Below are positions 1 to 5,547 of a DNA stretch of 6,113 bases, piece after piece. The stretch is taken from contig CAIVPY010000057.1 of NCBI GenBank assembly GCA_903907885.1, forward strand, positions 1 through 6,113, read 5' to 3'. The stretch comes from an uncultured Bacteroidota bacterium. GTDB taxonomy: Bacteria; Bacteroidota; Bacteroidia; UKL13-3. Below the pieces are notes generated by a model, which searched no databases, was not told the DNA's origin, and was given only the letters and a program-made list of their open reading frames with translations. The stretch's first letter is position 1; each line of letters begins with the position of its first letter. Both the position numbers and the translations under genes were made by a program.

Positions 1-120
1 AAGATAAATGGAAATCTTGTTCTCAAAATCGCTCTTAATAAAAAAAGACGAACGTGGTTTTCTGGTTTATGGAACTATCCTAAAGAGTATAATTTCCCTT
101 TCTTATTTGCTAATGCGTAA
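1..120 (+). CDS. 3' end of an unidentified reading frame, cut by the window edge
   Basis: Frame 1 is open from the first base to a TAA at 118-120 and gives 39 residues ending in NFPFLFANA. The fragment is basic and aromatic-rich (KKRRTWFSGLWNYPKEY). It matches no family I recognise. It may be the C-terminus of an unrelated protein, or the upstream part of the ParB-like remnant at 114-278: one missing base near 115-117 would join the two frames, and the tail PFLFANA sits where that family, as I remember it, has a similar Pro-Leu-Leu...Asn stretch just before the conserved C-terminal part. Whether it is a gene at all is uncertain, because 39 codons can be open by chance. Confidence 0.3.
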   Translation, partial: KINGNLVLKIALNKKRRTWFSGLWNYPKEYNFPFLFANA

Positions 121-278
121 TTTGGGTTAAAAAGATAAACAACGAAATTAGCCTTTCGCCCATTTTATTGTTTAGAGATTCAATAAACGGCAAAGTTATT
201 ATAGCAGATGGTTACCATAGGTTATGTGCAGTTTATTCTCTTAATGAAGATTTGATGATAGCATGCAAAATAGTTTAA
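114..278 (+). pseudogene. C-terminal remnant of a small ParB-like (ADGYHR) protein
   Basis: The frame opens after a TAA at 111-113 and ends at TAA 276-278. It reads VIWVKKINNEISLSPILLF, then RDSINGKVIIADGYHRLCAV, then YSLNEDLMIACKIV. The block LSPILL...IADGYHR.CA.Y..nED..I.CKIV matches, from memory, the C-terminal half of a family of roughly 120-130 residue ParB/sulfiredoxin-fold-like hypothetical proteins, in which the ADGYHR segment is the core motif. The N-terminal half is missing in this frame, and no ATG or plausible alternative start precedes the motif (the first in-frame ATG is at 255), so it is not an intact gene. It could be the 3' part of a frameshifted gene that continues leftward in the frame of 1-120, or a decayed fragment. 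The molecular function of the family is unknown to me. Confidence 0.55.
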
Positions 279-300
279 TGAGGTTCGTTGTAGTCCTTGC

Positions 301-342
301 TTTCCTAACTATCCGTAATCTTGTGAGTTAGATTAAAGCGAA
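301..342. repeat. Direct repeat copy A (left of the orphan gene)
   Basis: Copy A reads TTTC, then AACTATCCGTA at 307-317, a variable middle, and TTAGATTAAAGCGAA at 328-342. Copy B at 861-902 has the same 11-base and 15-base blocks. The middle differs by a few substitutions and a one-base indel, and a compensating indel lies just after TTTC. Copy A also holds a short inverted repeat, TAATC (316-320) and GATTA (331-335), that is not preserved in copy B. The copy lies 36 bases beyond the stop codon of the minus-strand gene at 378-818. Confidence 0.8.
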
Positions 343-377
343 GCTAAGGGTAAATAAATGTTGCAGCCTTGCCTTTT

Positions 378-818
378 CTATTGTTTTATCCCTAAAATAC
401 TTACTGTAATATAAAACCCATCCATTCCCATATTAATTTCAGGCGATGTGCTTTTAAAAAATCTTCCATTCCATCTTAGTTCTGAAAATTCTTGTAATTC
501 ACTTTTTTCAAAAGTTTTATTTCCAAGTTCATCAACTATTCCAGCTTCATGAATCACATTAATAAAATTTATTAAAGGTGCTATGTTTAATCCTTGTCGG
601 ATATGCACTTTTAAATTGATGTTTATATCACCACTTTTAAAAACAAGAATATCTACATTATCAAACTCTTCAAATTCTTTTTTGTCAAGATAAATATTTT
701 CATATCTAGTTTTTTCTTCATTAACCTCAACGGGTGTTTCATTGCTTAAATCAAAATGTAGAAAATCATTTTTTAAGAAAGAATAAACATCAAATTCGCT
801 ATTGTTAAGTAATGCCAT
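378..818 (-). CDS. Orphan acidic protein of 146 residues, function unknown
   Basis: The product starts MALLNNSEFDVYSF and ends DGFYITVSILGIKQ. I do not recognise the family. It has no signal peptide, no membrane segment and no cysteine, and it is rich in Asp and Glu (for example DKKEFEEFDNVD near residues 45-56), so a soluble cytoplasmic protein is likely. Alternating hydrophobic stretches (VDILVF, ININLKVHI, GFYITVSILGI) suggest beta strands. The ATG at 816-818 is the natural start: a promoter-like element lies about 20 bases upstream and no ATG further upstream is needed. By hand count the gene is about 27% GC, well below sampled parts of the neighbouring dehydrogenase (roughly 39%). It lies between two copies of a ~36-42 bp direct repeat, so acquisition as an accessory unit is plausible. 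A secreted-system accessory or immunity-type protein is conceivable from size and acidity alone, but nothing in the sequence shows it. Confidence 0.7.
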   Translation of the reverse strand: MALLNNSEFDVYSFLKNDFLHFDLSNETPVEVNEEKTRYENIYLDKKEFEEFDNVDILVFKSGDININLKVHIRQGLNIAPLINFINVIHEAGIVDELGNKTFEKSELQEFSELRWNGRFFKSTSPEINMGMDGFYITVSILGIKQ

Positions 819-838
819 CTGCTATAGTTTTATAAATG

Positions 839-867
839 CAAATATTTTTTTTAAAGTAGGTTTCAAA
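839..867 (-). promoter_or_regulatory. Candidate promoter of the orphan gene
   Basis: On the minus strand TTTG (864-867) is followed after 17 bases by AATATTTG (839-846). The latter differs from the Bacteroidota -7 consensus TAnnTTTG at its first base only. The start codon lies about 20 bases downstream. The -33-like TTTG overlaps the edge of repeat copy B. The spacer is slightly short and the region is very AT-rich, so chance matches are likely. Confidence 0.3.
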
Positions 868-902
868 CTATCCGTAGATTCTGTGAATTAGATTAAAGCG
901 AA
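861..902. repeat. Direct repeat copy B (right of the orphan gene)
   Basis: Copy B carries AACTATCCGTA at 866-876 and TTAGATTAAAGCGAA at 888-902 in the same orientation as copy A at 301-342, with a period of about 559 bases. It lies 8 bases past the stop codon of the YqhD-type dehydrogenase and upstream of the orphan gene. In the reading direction of both minus-strand genes each copy therefore follows a gene 3' end. It contains a short inverted repeat, ATTC (878-881) and GAAT (885-888). No transposase or integrase is seen nearby, and the copies do not have the core sites of an integron attC element. Confidence 0.8.
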
Positions 903-909
903 CAAATTT

Positions 910-2070
910 TCAATAACTCATTTCAACAATCTTCACCACATCATCAGGGCTTATGTTTTTGTGTTCACCAATGCCCGTCATACCTCTTTCTGTAAATGTT
1001 TTAAAAATAAATGGCGCGGCATCTCTATAGTTTTCGCTGTATTTAGACAATTTGGTTTCCATACCTAAAGAGTGAAAGAAAGCTTCCATTTTGTTGATGG
1101 CGGCATACGCTTTTTCTTCAGTGGTGCCTTCGTTTATTTTCCAAACCCTTTCGGCATATTGAGCCAATTTTTCTTTTTTACTTTCGAAATTGTAACGATA
1201 ATGACTTGGTGCAATAATAGCTAAAGTTCTAGCATGGTCTATGCCATATAAAACCGTCAACTCATGACCAATGGCATGAACTGTCCAATCAGTAGGAACG
1301 CCCTTTTGAATAAGCCCGTTTAATGCCATGGTACAACTCCACATAAACTCACAAGCTGTATCATATTCAGCAGGATTTTTCATAATGCTTGGAGCAATTT
1401 CCATAAGCGTTTGCATGATGCTTTCTGAAATACGGTCTTGCAACAAAGCCCCAATGGGATAGGTCATGTATTGTTCCAACACATGTGTGTAGGCATCTAC
1501 AATTCCATTGGCAATTTGCCTTGGCGGAATAGATGCTACTACTTGTGGATCAAGAATGGAGAATTGAGGAAATAAGCCGGGTCCACCCATGCCCAGTTTT
1601 TGTTTGTTTTCAGCTCTCGAAATCACTGCACCCGAATTCATTTCAGAACCTGTTGCAGGCAATGTCAATACAACACCAAACGGCATTCCTACTTCTGTGC
1701 GAATGCCTTTTTGTAATATGTCCCACGGGTTTTCACCATTATATAAAGCAGCTGATGATAAGAACTTGGTTCCATCAATAACCGAACCGCCTCCTACTGC
1801 TAACAGATAATTGATTTTTTCGCTTTTAATAATATTTAAGGCCTTTATCAAAACATCATATTCTGGATTGGCCGGAATACCGCCAAATTCAATCACTTCA
1901 AAGTTTTTGAGTGCAGCTTTCACTTGCTCGTATATGCCATTGGTTTTAATACTTCCGCCACCATATAACATCATCACTTTTGCATCGGCAGGAATTTCAT
2001 CTGCTATTTTTGCTATCAATCCTTTACCAAAATGGATTTTGGTTGGGTTTTTAAATTCAAAGTTTAACAT
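910..2070 (-). CDS. yqhD: Iron-type alcohol/aldehyde dehydrogenase, YqhD family
   Basis: This is a cytoplasmic NADPH-dependent reductase of the metal-dependent group III alcohol dehydrogenases. In E. coli, YqhD reduces a wide range of short-chain aldehydes and helps detoxify products of lipid peroxidation. The sequence follows the E. coli protein closely from end to end (NPTKIHFGKG, YGGGSIKTNG, AVGGGSVIDGTKF, LPATGSEMNSGAVISR, LGHEL-like IGHELTVLYGIDHA, QYAERVW). Numbered from the chosen start, the nucleotide-binding Gly-rich turns are 37-40 and 93-96. The expected metal ligands are Asp192, His196, His265 and His279, all present. I place the start at the ATG of 2068-2070, giving 386 residues against 387 in E. 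coli YqhD. An in-frame ATG at 2118 would add a 16-residue Lys/Phe-rich extension that has no counterpart in the family and would overlap the likely promoter. The gene is transcribed away from the helicase, apparently alone. The physiological substrate in this organism is not deducible. Confidence 0.93.
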   Translation of the reverse strand: MLNFEFKNPTKIHFGKGLIAKIADEIPADAKVMMLYGGGSIKTNGIYEQVKAALKNFEVIEFGGIPANPEYDVLIKALNIIKSEKINYLLAVGGGSVIDGTKFLSSAALYNGENPWDILQKGIRTEVGMPFGVVLTLPATGSEMNSGAVISRAENKQKLGMGGPGLFPQFSILDPQVVASIPPRQIANGIVDAYTHVLEQYMTYPIGALLQDRISESIMQTLMEIAPSIMKNPAEYDTACEFMWSCTMALNGLIQKGVPTDWTVHAIGHELTVLYGIDHARTLAIIAPSHYRYNFESKKEKLAQYAERVWKINEGTTEEKAYAAINKMEAFFHSLGMETKLSKYSENYRDAAPFIFKTFTERGMTGIGEHKNISPDDVVKIVEMSY

Positions 2071-2092
2071 AATTTTCTTTTTAAATAACAAT

Positions 2093-2118
2093 GCAAAGTA
2101 CTGCAAATTGTTTTTCAA
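2093..2118 (-). promoter_or_regulatory. Candidate promoter of the YqhD-type gene
   Basis: On the minus strand TACTTTGC (2093-2100) resembles the Bacteroidota -7 element TAnnTTTG but is one base short. A TTG (2116-2118) lies 15 bases further upstream. It sits 22 bases before the chosen start codon at 2070, a usual leader length for this group. The match is weak. Confidence 0.25.
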
Positions 2119-2156
2119 TATTGATTTTACTTTTTTACAAAATTCACTTATTTGAT

Positions 2157-2177
2157 GCTAAACAATCTATGTTTAGC
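2157..2177. promoter_or_regulatory. Perfect 7-bp inverted repeat in the divergent intergenic region
   Basis: GCTAAAC (2157-2163), a 7-base spacer AATCTAT, then GTTTAGC (2171-2177) form an exact inverted repeat between the divergent dehydrogenase and helicase genes. Its right arm overlaps the position expected for the -33 box of the helicase promoter, so a dimeric regulator bound here could block or adjust helicase transcription. It lies upstream of both likely transcription starts, so it is unlikely to act as an RNA hairpin from either promoter. It has no T-run and does not look like a terminator. An operator role is inference. Confidence 0.4.
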
Positions 2178-2203
2178 CGTTTGAGATAATTAGCTTAGTT
2201 TTG
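2172..2203 (+). promoter_or_regulatory. Candidate promoter of the DEAD-box helicase
   Basis: TAGTTTTG (2196-2203) matches the Bacteroidota -7 consensus TAnnTTTG exactly. Twenty bases upstream lies TTTA (2172-2175), a three-of-four match to the -33 TTTG. A transcription start near 2210 would leave a leader of about 20 bases before the start codon at 2230. A TTTG at 2180-2183 is too close to serve with this -7 box. Confidence 0.5.
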
Positions 2204-2229
2204 AGGACAAATTTTTACACACTTTTATA

Positions 2230-3579
2230 TTGAATTTCGAAGACTTAAATTTAAACAAAGCCTTACTGAACGCCCTTTCAGACTTGGAATACATTCATCC
2301 TACTCCTATTCAGGAAAAGGCTTTTCCTGTGATTATGTCGGGTTGCGATATGATTGGATTGGCACAAACGGGAACAGGAAAGACTTTTGCTTATTTGTTG
2401 CCCCTGCTACGTCAATTGAAATATTCAGAGCAAAAATATCCTCGTTTACTCATTTTGGTTCCTACTCGTGAGTTGGTGATGCAAGTAGTGGGTGAAATTG
2501 AAAAACTTACCAAATACATCACAGTAAGATACACGGGTATTTATGGTGGTTCAAATACCAATACACAAAAAGCTGAAGTTTTTAAGGGTGTGGATGTATT
2601 GGTAGCCACCCCAGGTAGGTTGATAGATTTGGCCAGCATAGGTGCTTTAAGACTTAAATCCATTCAAAGTTTGGTAATAGATGAAGTGGATGAAATGCTT
2701 GAAACTGGTTTCAGGGCTCAGCTTACCACTATTTTGGATATGCTCCCTCCCAAGCATCAAAACATTTTGTTTTCAGCTACATTAACTGAAGAAGTTGAAA
2801 AACTAATTTCTACATTTTTTGTAAACCCTCAGAAAGTGGAAGTGGCAGCACATGGAACGCCTTTGACCCAAATTAAACAATTGGGATATACCCCTCCGAA
2901 TTATTTTACCAAGGTAAATCTCTTGTTGCATTTGCTTGAAACGAACGAAACCATGAACAAGGTTCTGGTGTTTGTTTCAAAAATAAAGCTAGCAGATAGG
3001 TTGTTTGCCCAAATAGCTTCTAAATTTTCAGAACAAATTGGTTTGATACATTCAGCCAAATCACAAAACAAACGTTTTGAGGCCTTGAATCTGTTTAAAG
3101 AAGGTAAGACAAGAATTTTAATAGCTACCGATATTGCTGCACGAGGCTTGGACATTGCAGATGTAAGCCATGTTATAAACTTTGATACACCCGATATTCC
3201 TGGTGATTATATTCACCGAATTGGCCGAACTGGTAGGGCCGACAAAGATGGAACTGCTATCACTTTTATAAACGAAGTGGAAGAGGAGTACATTGAAGCC
3301 ATTGAGGCAATGATGAAAATGAGCATAAATATTGAAGTGTTGCCTAATGAGGTGGAGATTTCATCAGTTTTTGCTGAGGAAGAATTGCCTGTGGTTAAAA
3401 GTAAAAATTACTTAAAGCTGCGTAAACAAACTGCACCCAAAGGTTCGTTTCATGAGAAAAAGGCCAAGAATAAAAAGCAACAATTGGGCGGTCCTAGAAG
3501 ACGTAATCCACTAAAAACAAAACCTCGCAACAGGGCTGTAGAACGCAAAAGAGCCAAGAAACGAGGAGGGATGAGTTAA
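2230..3579 (+). CDS. DEAD-box ATP-dependent RNA helicase with basic C-terminal tail
   Basis: The product unwinds or remodels RNA duplexes using ATP in the cytoplasm; bacterial relatives act in ribosome assembly, mRNA decay and cold growth. All helicase motifs are present in order: Q motif HPTPIQ (23-28), motif I AQTGTGKT (45-52), Ia PTREL (78-82), Ib TPGR (127-130), II DEVD (151-154), III SAT (182-184), IV VLVFVS (245-250), V ATDIAARGLDI (299-309) and VI HRIGRTGR (329-336). Motif II reads DEVD, not DEAD; the two catalytic acidic residues at 151-152 are kept. Residues 390-449 are rich in Lys and Arg, a likely RNA-binding tail. The start is TTG at 2230. No in-frame ATG lies between the upstream stop at 2191 and this codon, and the first internal Met, at codon 36, would remove the Q motif. 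The N-terminal NFEDLNLNK also fits the family start. The 449-residue length is normal. The exact subfamily (RhlE-like or DeaD-like) is not certain. Confidence 0.93.
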   Translation: MNFEDLNLNKALLNALSDLEYIHPTPIQEKAFPVIMSGCDMIGLAQTGTGKTFAYLLPLLRQLKYSEQKYPRLLILVPTRELVMQVVGEIEKLTKYITVRYTGIYGGSNTNTQKAEVFKGVDVLVATPGRLIDLASIGALRLKSIQSLVIDEVDEMLETGFRAQLTTILDMLPPKHQNILFSATLTEEVEKLISTFFVNPQKVEVAAHGTPLTQIKQLGYTPPNYFTKVNLLLHLLETNETMNKVLVFVSKIKLADRLFAQIASKFSEQIGLIHSAKSQNKRFEALNLFKEGKTRILIATDIAARGLDIADVSHVINFDTPDIPGDYIHRIGRTGRADKDGTAITFINEVEEEYIEAIEAMMKMSINIEVLPNEVEISSVFAEEELPVVKSKNYLKLRKQTAPKGSFHEKKAKNKKQQLGGPRRRNPLKTKPRNRAVERKRAKKRGGMS

Positions 3580-3580
3580 A

Positions 3581-4072
3581 TTAAGCTCCGGCTAATTCTT
3601 TAATATAAAACTGAAAAGGTAGGAAAGTTTTAGTGCCTTCTGCTACATAAATATCTCCTATTTCTCCTTGTAAAATTATACATATTGGATATTGAAATTT
3701 TAACTCAAACTCGCTGATACTTTGAAGGCAGGCCCCACACGGCATCACCGGTTCGTTTACTTTATAGTCTATCGCCTTGGCTGTTACCGCCATCATTTTA
3801 ATTGGTACGTTTGGATAGTTTGCCCCTGCGTGAAAAATGGCCACCCTTTCGGCACACAAACCTGAAGGATAAGCAATATTTTCTTGGTTACTTCCTTTGA
3901 TAACAACACCATTTTCTAATAAAATGGCACAACCCACTTTGAATTTTGAATAAGGTGCATAGGCCGTCTGCGTAGCATCGTGAGCCGCTTGCAACAATTC
4001 TTTTTCCATTGCTGATAACTCGTTTTCGTTACTATATTTTTTAACGATAGCTTCCTTTTTTATTATTTCCAT
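3581..4072 (-). CDS. cdd: Cytidine deaminase
   Basis: The product hydrolyses cytidine and deoxycytidine to uridine and deoxyuridine in pyrimidine salvage, in the cytoplasm. The zinc site is complete: Cys73-Ala-Glu75 (in GLCAERVA) supplies one ligand and the catalytic glutamate, and PCGAC (111-115) supplies Cys112 and Cys115. This all-cysteine ligand set is typical of the small homotetrameric deaminases. Upstream, YAPYSKFKVGCA (38-49) and NQEN (62-65) are the fold-defining and nucleoside-binding segments. At 163 residues it is longer than the ~130-residue B. subtilis type because of an N-terminal extension of about 25 residues. Relatives in Bacteroidota, as I recall them, share such an extension, so the ATG at 4070-4072 is kept rather than Met22. 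Its stop lies one base from the helicase stop in convergent orientation. It diverges from the saccharopine-dehydrogenase-family gene over 72 bases. Confidence 0.93.
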   Translation of the reverse strand: MEIIKKEAIVKKYSNENELSAMEKELLQAAHDATQTAYAPYSKFKVGCAILLENGVVIKGSNQENIAYPSGLCAERVAIFHAGANYPNVPIKMMAVTAKAIDYKVNEPVMPCGACLQSISEFELKFQYPICIILQGEIGDIYVAEGTKTFLPFQFYIKELAGA

Positions 4073-4092
4073 CTATTCAAGTTTAGTTAAAT

Positions 4093-4123
4093 TTTGTTGT
4101 TTTCCATACTTCATGTAGTTTCG
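4093..4123 (+). promoter_or_regulatory. Candidate promoter of the saccharopine-dehydrogenase-family gene
   Basis: TTTG (4093-4096), a 19-base spacer, then TAGTTTCG (4116-4123), one base off TAnnTTTG, reproduce the Bacteroidota -33/-7 arrangement. Transcription would start near 4130 and leave a leader of about 15 bases before the ATG at 4145, which has no Shine-Dalgarno sequence. Confidence 0.5.
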
Positions 4124-4129
4124 TTCACT

Positions 4130-4137
4130 CAAAAATA
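4130..4137 (-). promoter_or_regulatory. Possible -7 element for cytidine deaminase
   Basis: On the minus strand TATTTTTG matches TAnnTTTG exactly and lies 58 bases before the deaminase start codon. No -33 TTTG is found at the expected distance, and the match falls in a T-run, so it may be chance. If real, it would overlap the start region of the divergent promoter at 4093-4123. Confidence 0.25.
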
Positions 4138-4144
4138 GCAATTC

Positions 4145-5461
4145 ATGCAACATATTTTAGTACTTGGGGCGGGGCTTTCATCATCATATTTAATAAAATA
4201 TTTGTTAGCAAACGCCAAAAAAGAGAACTGGCAAATTACAGTAGCCGACCAATCATTAGCCTTAGCAGAAAGTAAAATTAAGAAGCACCCTTTGGCAAAA
4301 GCCATTACCTTGGATGTATCTAACAAAGAACAACGTGAAGCTGAGATTAAGAAAGCGGATATAGTGGTTTCTCTTTTACCCCCAACCCTTCACATACTTG
4401 CAGCTAAAGAATGCATCAAATGTAAGAAACATTTAGTAACGGCTTCTTATATCAGTGATGAAATGAAATCATTGCATAATCAAGCTTTGAAAGCGGATGT
4501 TTTGTTTTTGAATGAAATTGGTTTAGACCCAGGTATCGACCACCTATCAGCCATGGAAATGATTCATGATATCCAAACAAAAGGGGGCGAGATCGTATCC
4601 TTTAAATCGTATTGTGGTGGATTGGTTGCTCCTGAATATGATAACAATCCTTGGAATTATAAATTTACTTGGAACCCTAGAAACGTAATATTAGCTGGGC
4701 AGGCAACAGCTAAATATTTAGAGGACGTTCAAGTGAAATTTATACCCGCCAATCGAATTTTTACCCAAACAGAAGATGTGAACGTAAAAGGGTATGGCAA
4801 GTTTGAAAGCTATGCTAACCGCGATTCTTTGGGATATATTGAACCTTATGGCATAACGAGTGCAAAAACAGTTTTACGCGGAACGCTTAGAAGAAAGGGA
4901 TATAGCCTTAATTGGAATAATTTAATAAAATTGGGTTTGACCGATGATACTTTTCATATATCTCATAGCCATGAAATGAGTTATCGTAAGCTTCTGTGTG
5001 CATTTATTCCTGGTGCTAATGATGCTAATATAGAAGATAAGTTATCCGAATTTTTAAATTTCAGAAAAAACTCAAAGGAATACAAAAGATTAACTTGGTT
5101 AGGATTACTTTCAAATGATTTGATTGGTTTAAAAAACGCAAGCCCTGCGCAGATATTGCAGAACCTGCTTCAACAAAAATGGAAACTTGAACAGACCGAC
5201 TTAGACATGATTGTGATGAAACACGAGATTGAATATAAGCTAGGTAATAAAACCCACAAGGCTGATAGTACCTTGGTGGTAAAAGGCGAGGATGCTATTT
5301 ATACTGCTATGGCCAAAACGGTTGGTTTGCCTTTAGCTATTGCCACTAAACTTATTTTGCAGGGTAAAATAAAAAGTAGAGGCGTGCAAATGCCTTTATA
5401 TGAAGAGTTTTACAAGCCCATTTTGAAAGAGTTAGAAATGTATGGGGTAAAGTTTGTTTAA
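4145..5461 (+). CDS. Saccharopine dehydrogenase family protein (LYS9-type, glutamate-forming)
   Basis: The enzyme type interconverts saccharopine with 2-aminoadipate 6-semialdehyde and glutamate using NAD(P), a step of lysine breakdown by the saccharopine route in bacteria and of lysine synthesis in fungi. Residues 1-125 form a Rossmann domain: ILVLGAG (4-10) binds the cofactor, ITVAD (31-35) ends the second strand, and VVSLLPP (74-80) follows. The catalytic/C-terminal domain carries family signatures NEIGLDPGIDH (123-133), GGLVAPEYDNNPWNYKFTWN (158-177), TDLDMIVM (351-358) and TAMAKTVGLPLAIATKLILQ (387-406). The 438-residue length matches LYS9-type enzymes. The ATG at 4145 directly precedes the first beta strand. 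It stands alone, with no lysine-ketoglutarate reductase or aminoadipate semialdehyde dehydrogenase in the window, so the lysine assignment rests on family similarity. Related reductases act on other carboxy-alkyl amino compounds. Confidence 0.85.
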   Translation: MQHILVLGAGLSSSYLIKYLLANAKKENWQITVADQSLALAESKIKKHPLAKAITLDVSNKEQREAEIKKADIVVSLLPPTLHILAAKECIKCKKHLVTASYISDEMKSLHNQALKADVLFLNEIGLDPGIDHLSAMEMIHDIQTKGGEIVSFKSYCGGLVAPEYDNNPWNYKFTWNPRNVILAGQATAKYLEDVQVKFIPANRIFTQTEDVNVKGYGKFESYANRDSLGYIEPYGITSAKTVLRGTLRRKGYSLNWNNLIKLGLTDDTFHISHSHEMSYRKLLCAFIPGANDANIEDKLSEFLNFRKNSKEYKRLTWLGLLSNDLIGLKNASPAQILQNLLQQKWKLEQTDLDMIVMKHEIEYKLGNKTHKADSTLVVKGEDAIYTAMAKTVGLPLAIATKLILQGKIKSRGVQMPLYEEFYKPILKELEMYGVKFV

Positions 5462-5467
5462 TTATTT

Positions 5468-5520
5468 TGCCCAATTAATTATTTTGGCATAAAATTTTCT
5501 AATTGAAAATATAAGTTTTT
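5468..5520 (+). terminator. Weak candidate terminator after the saccharopine-dehydrogenase-family gene
   Basis: Two small inverted repeats follow the stop codon: TGCC (5468-5471) with GGCA (5486-5489), and ATTTTC (5494-5499) with GAAAAT (5505-5510) around a 5-base loop, followed by a run of five T at 5516-5520. The second stem is AT-only apart from one pair and would be weak. Termination here is only suggested. Confidence 0.25.
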
Positions 5521-5547
5521 ATTTGTTAAAATTAAATACACAAAACC

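Noticed and set aside
301..342. Repeat copies as integron attC sites
   Set aside because: Copy A contains GTTAGAT, which fits the GTTRRRY core, but copy B does not, and neither copy has the partner RYYYAAC site or a conserved foldable stem.
301..902. Repeats as the ends or target duplications of an insertion sequence
   Set aside because: The repeats are direct, too long for a target duplication, and the enclosed gene has no transposase features.
301..902. Two-unit CRISPR-like array
   Set aside because: Only two copies about 559 bases apart with a gene between them; the copies are not identical and no cas genes are present.
1533..1781. Plus-strand open frame of 82 codons inside the dehydrogenase gene
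   Set aside because: It is antisense to the conserved YqhD-type coding sequence, has no family features and no promoter; it is a shadow frame.
1589..1810. Plus-strand open frame of 73 codons inside the dehydrogenase gene
   Set aside because: Antisense shadow of the same gene, with unremarkable translated sequence.
1811..2155. Plus-strand open frame of 114 codons with hydrophobic stretches
   Set aside because: Mostly antisense to the N-terminal part of the dehydrogenase; the hydrophobic look comes from reading the complement of its coding sequence.
2901..3155. Minus-strand open frame of 84 codons inside the helicase
   Set aside because: Antisense to conserved helicase motifs IV and V; no independent support.
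4129..4326. Minus-strand open frame of 65 codons over the start of the saccharopine-dehydrogenase-family gene
   Set aside because: Antisense to its Rossmann domain; no start signal or family match.
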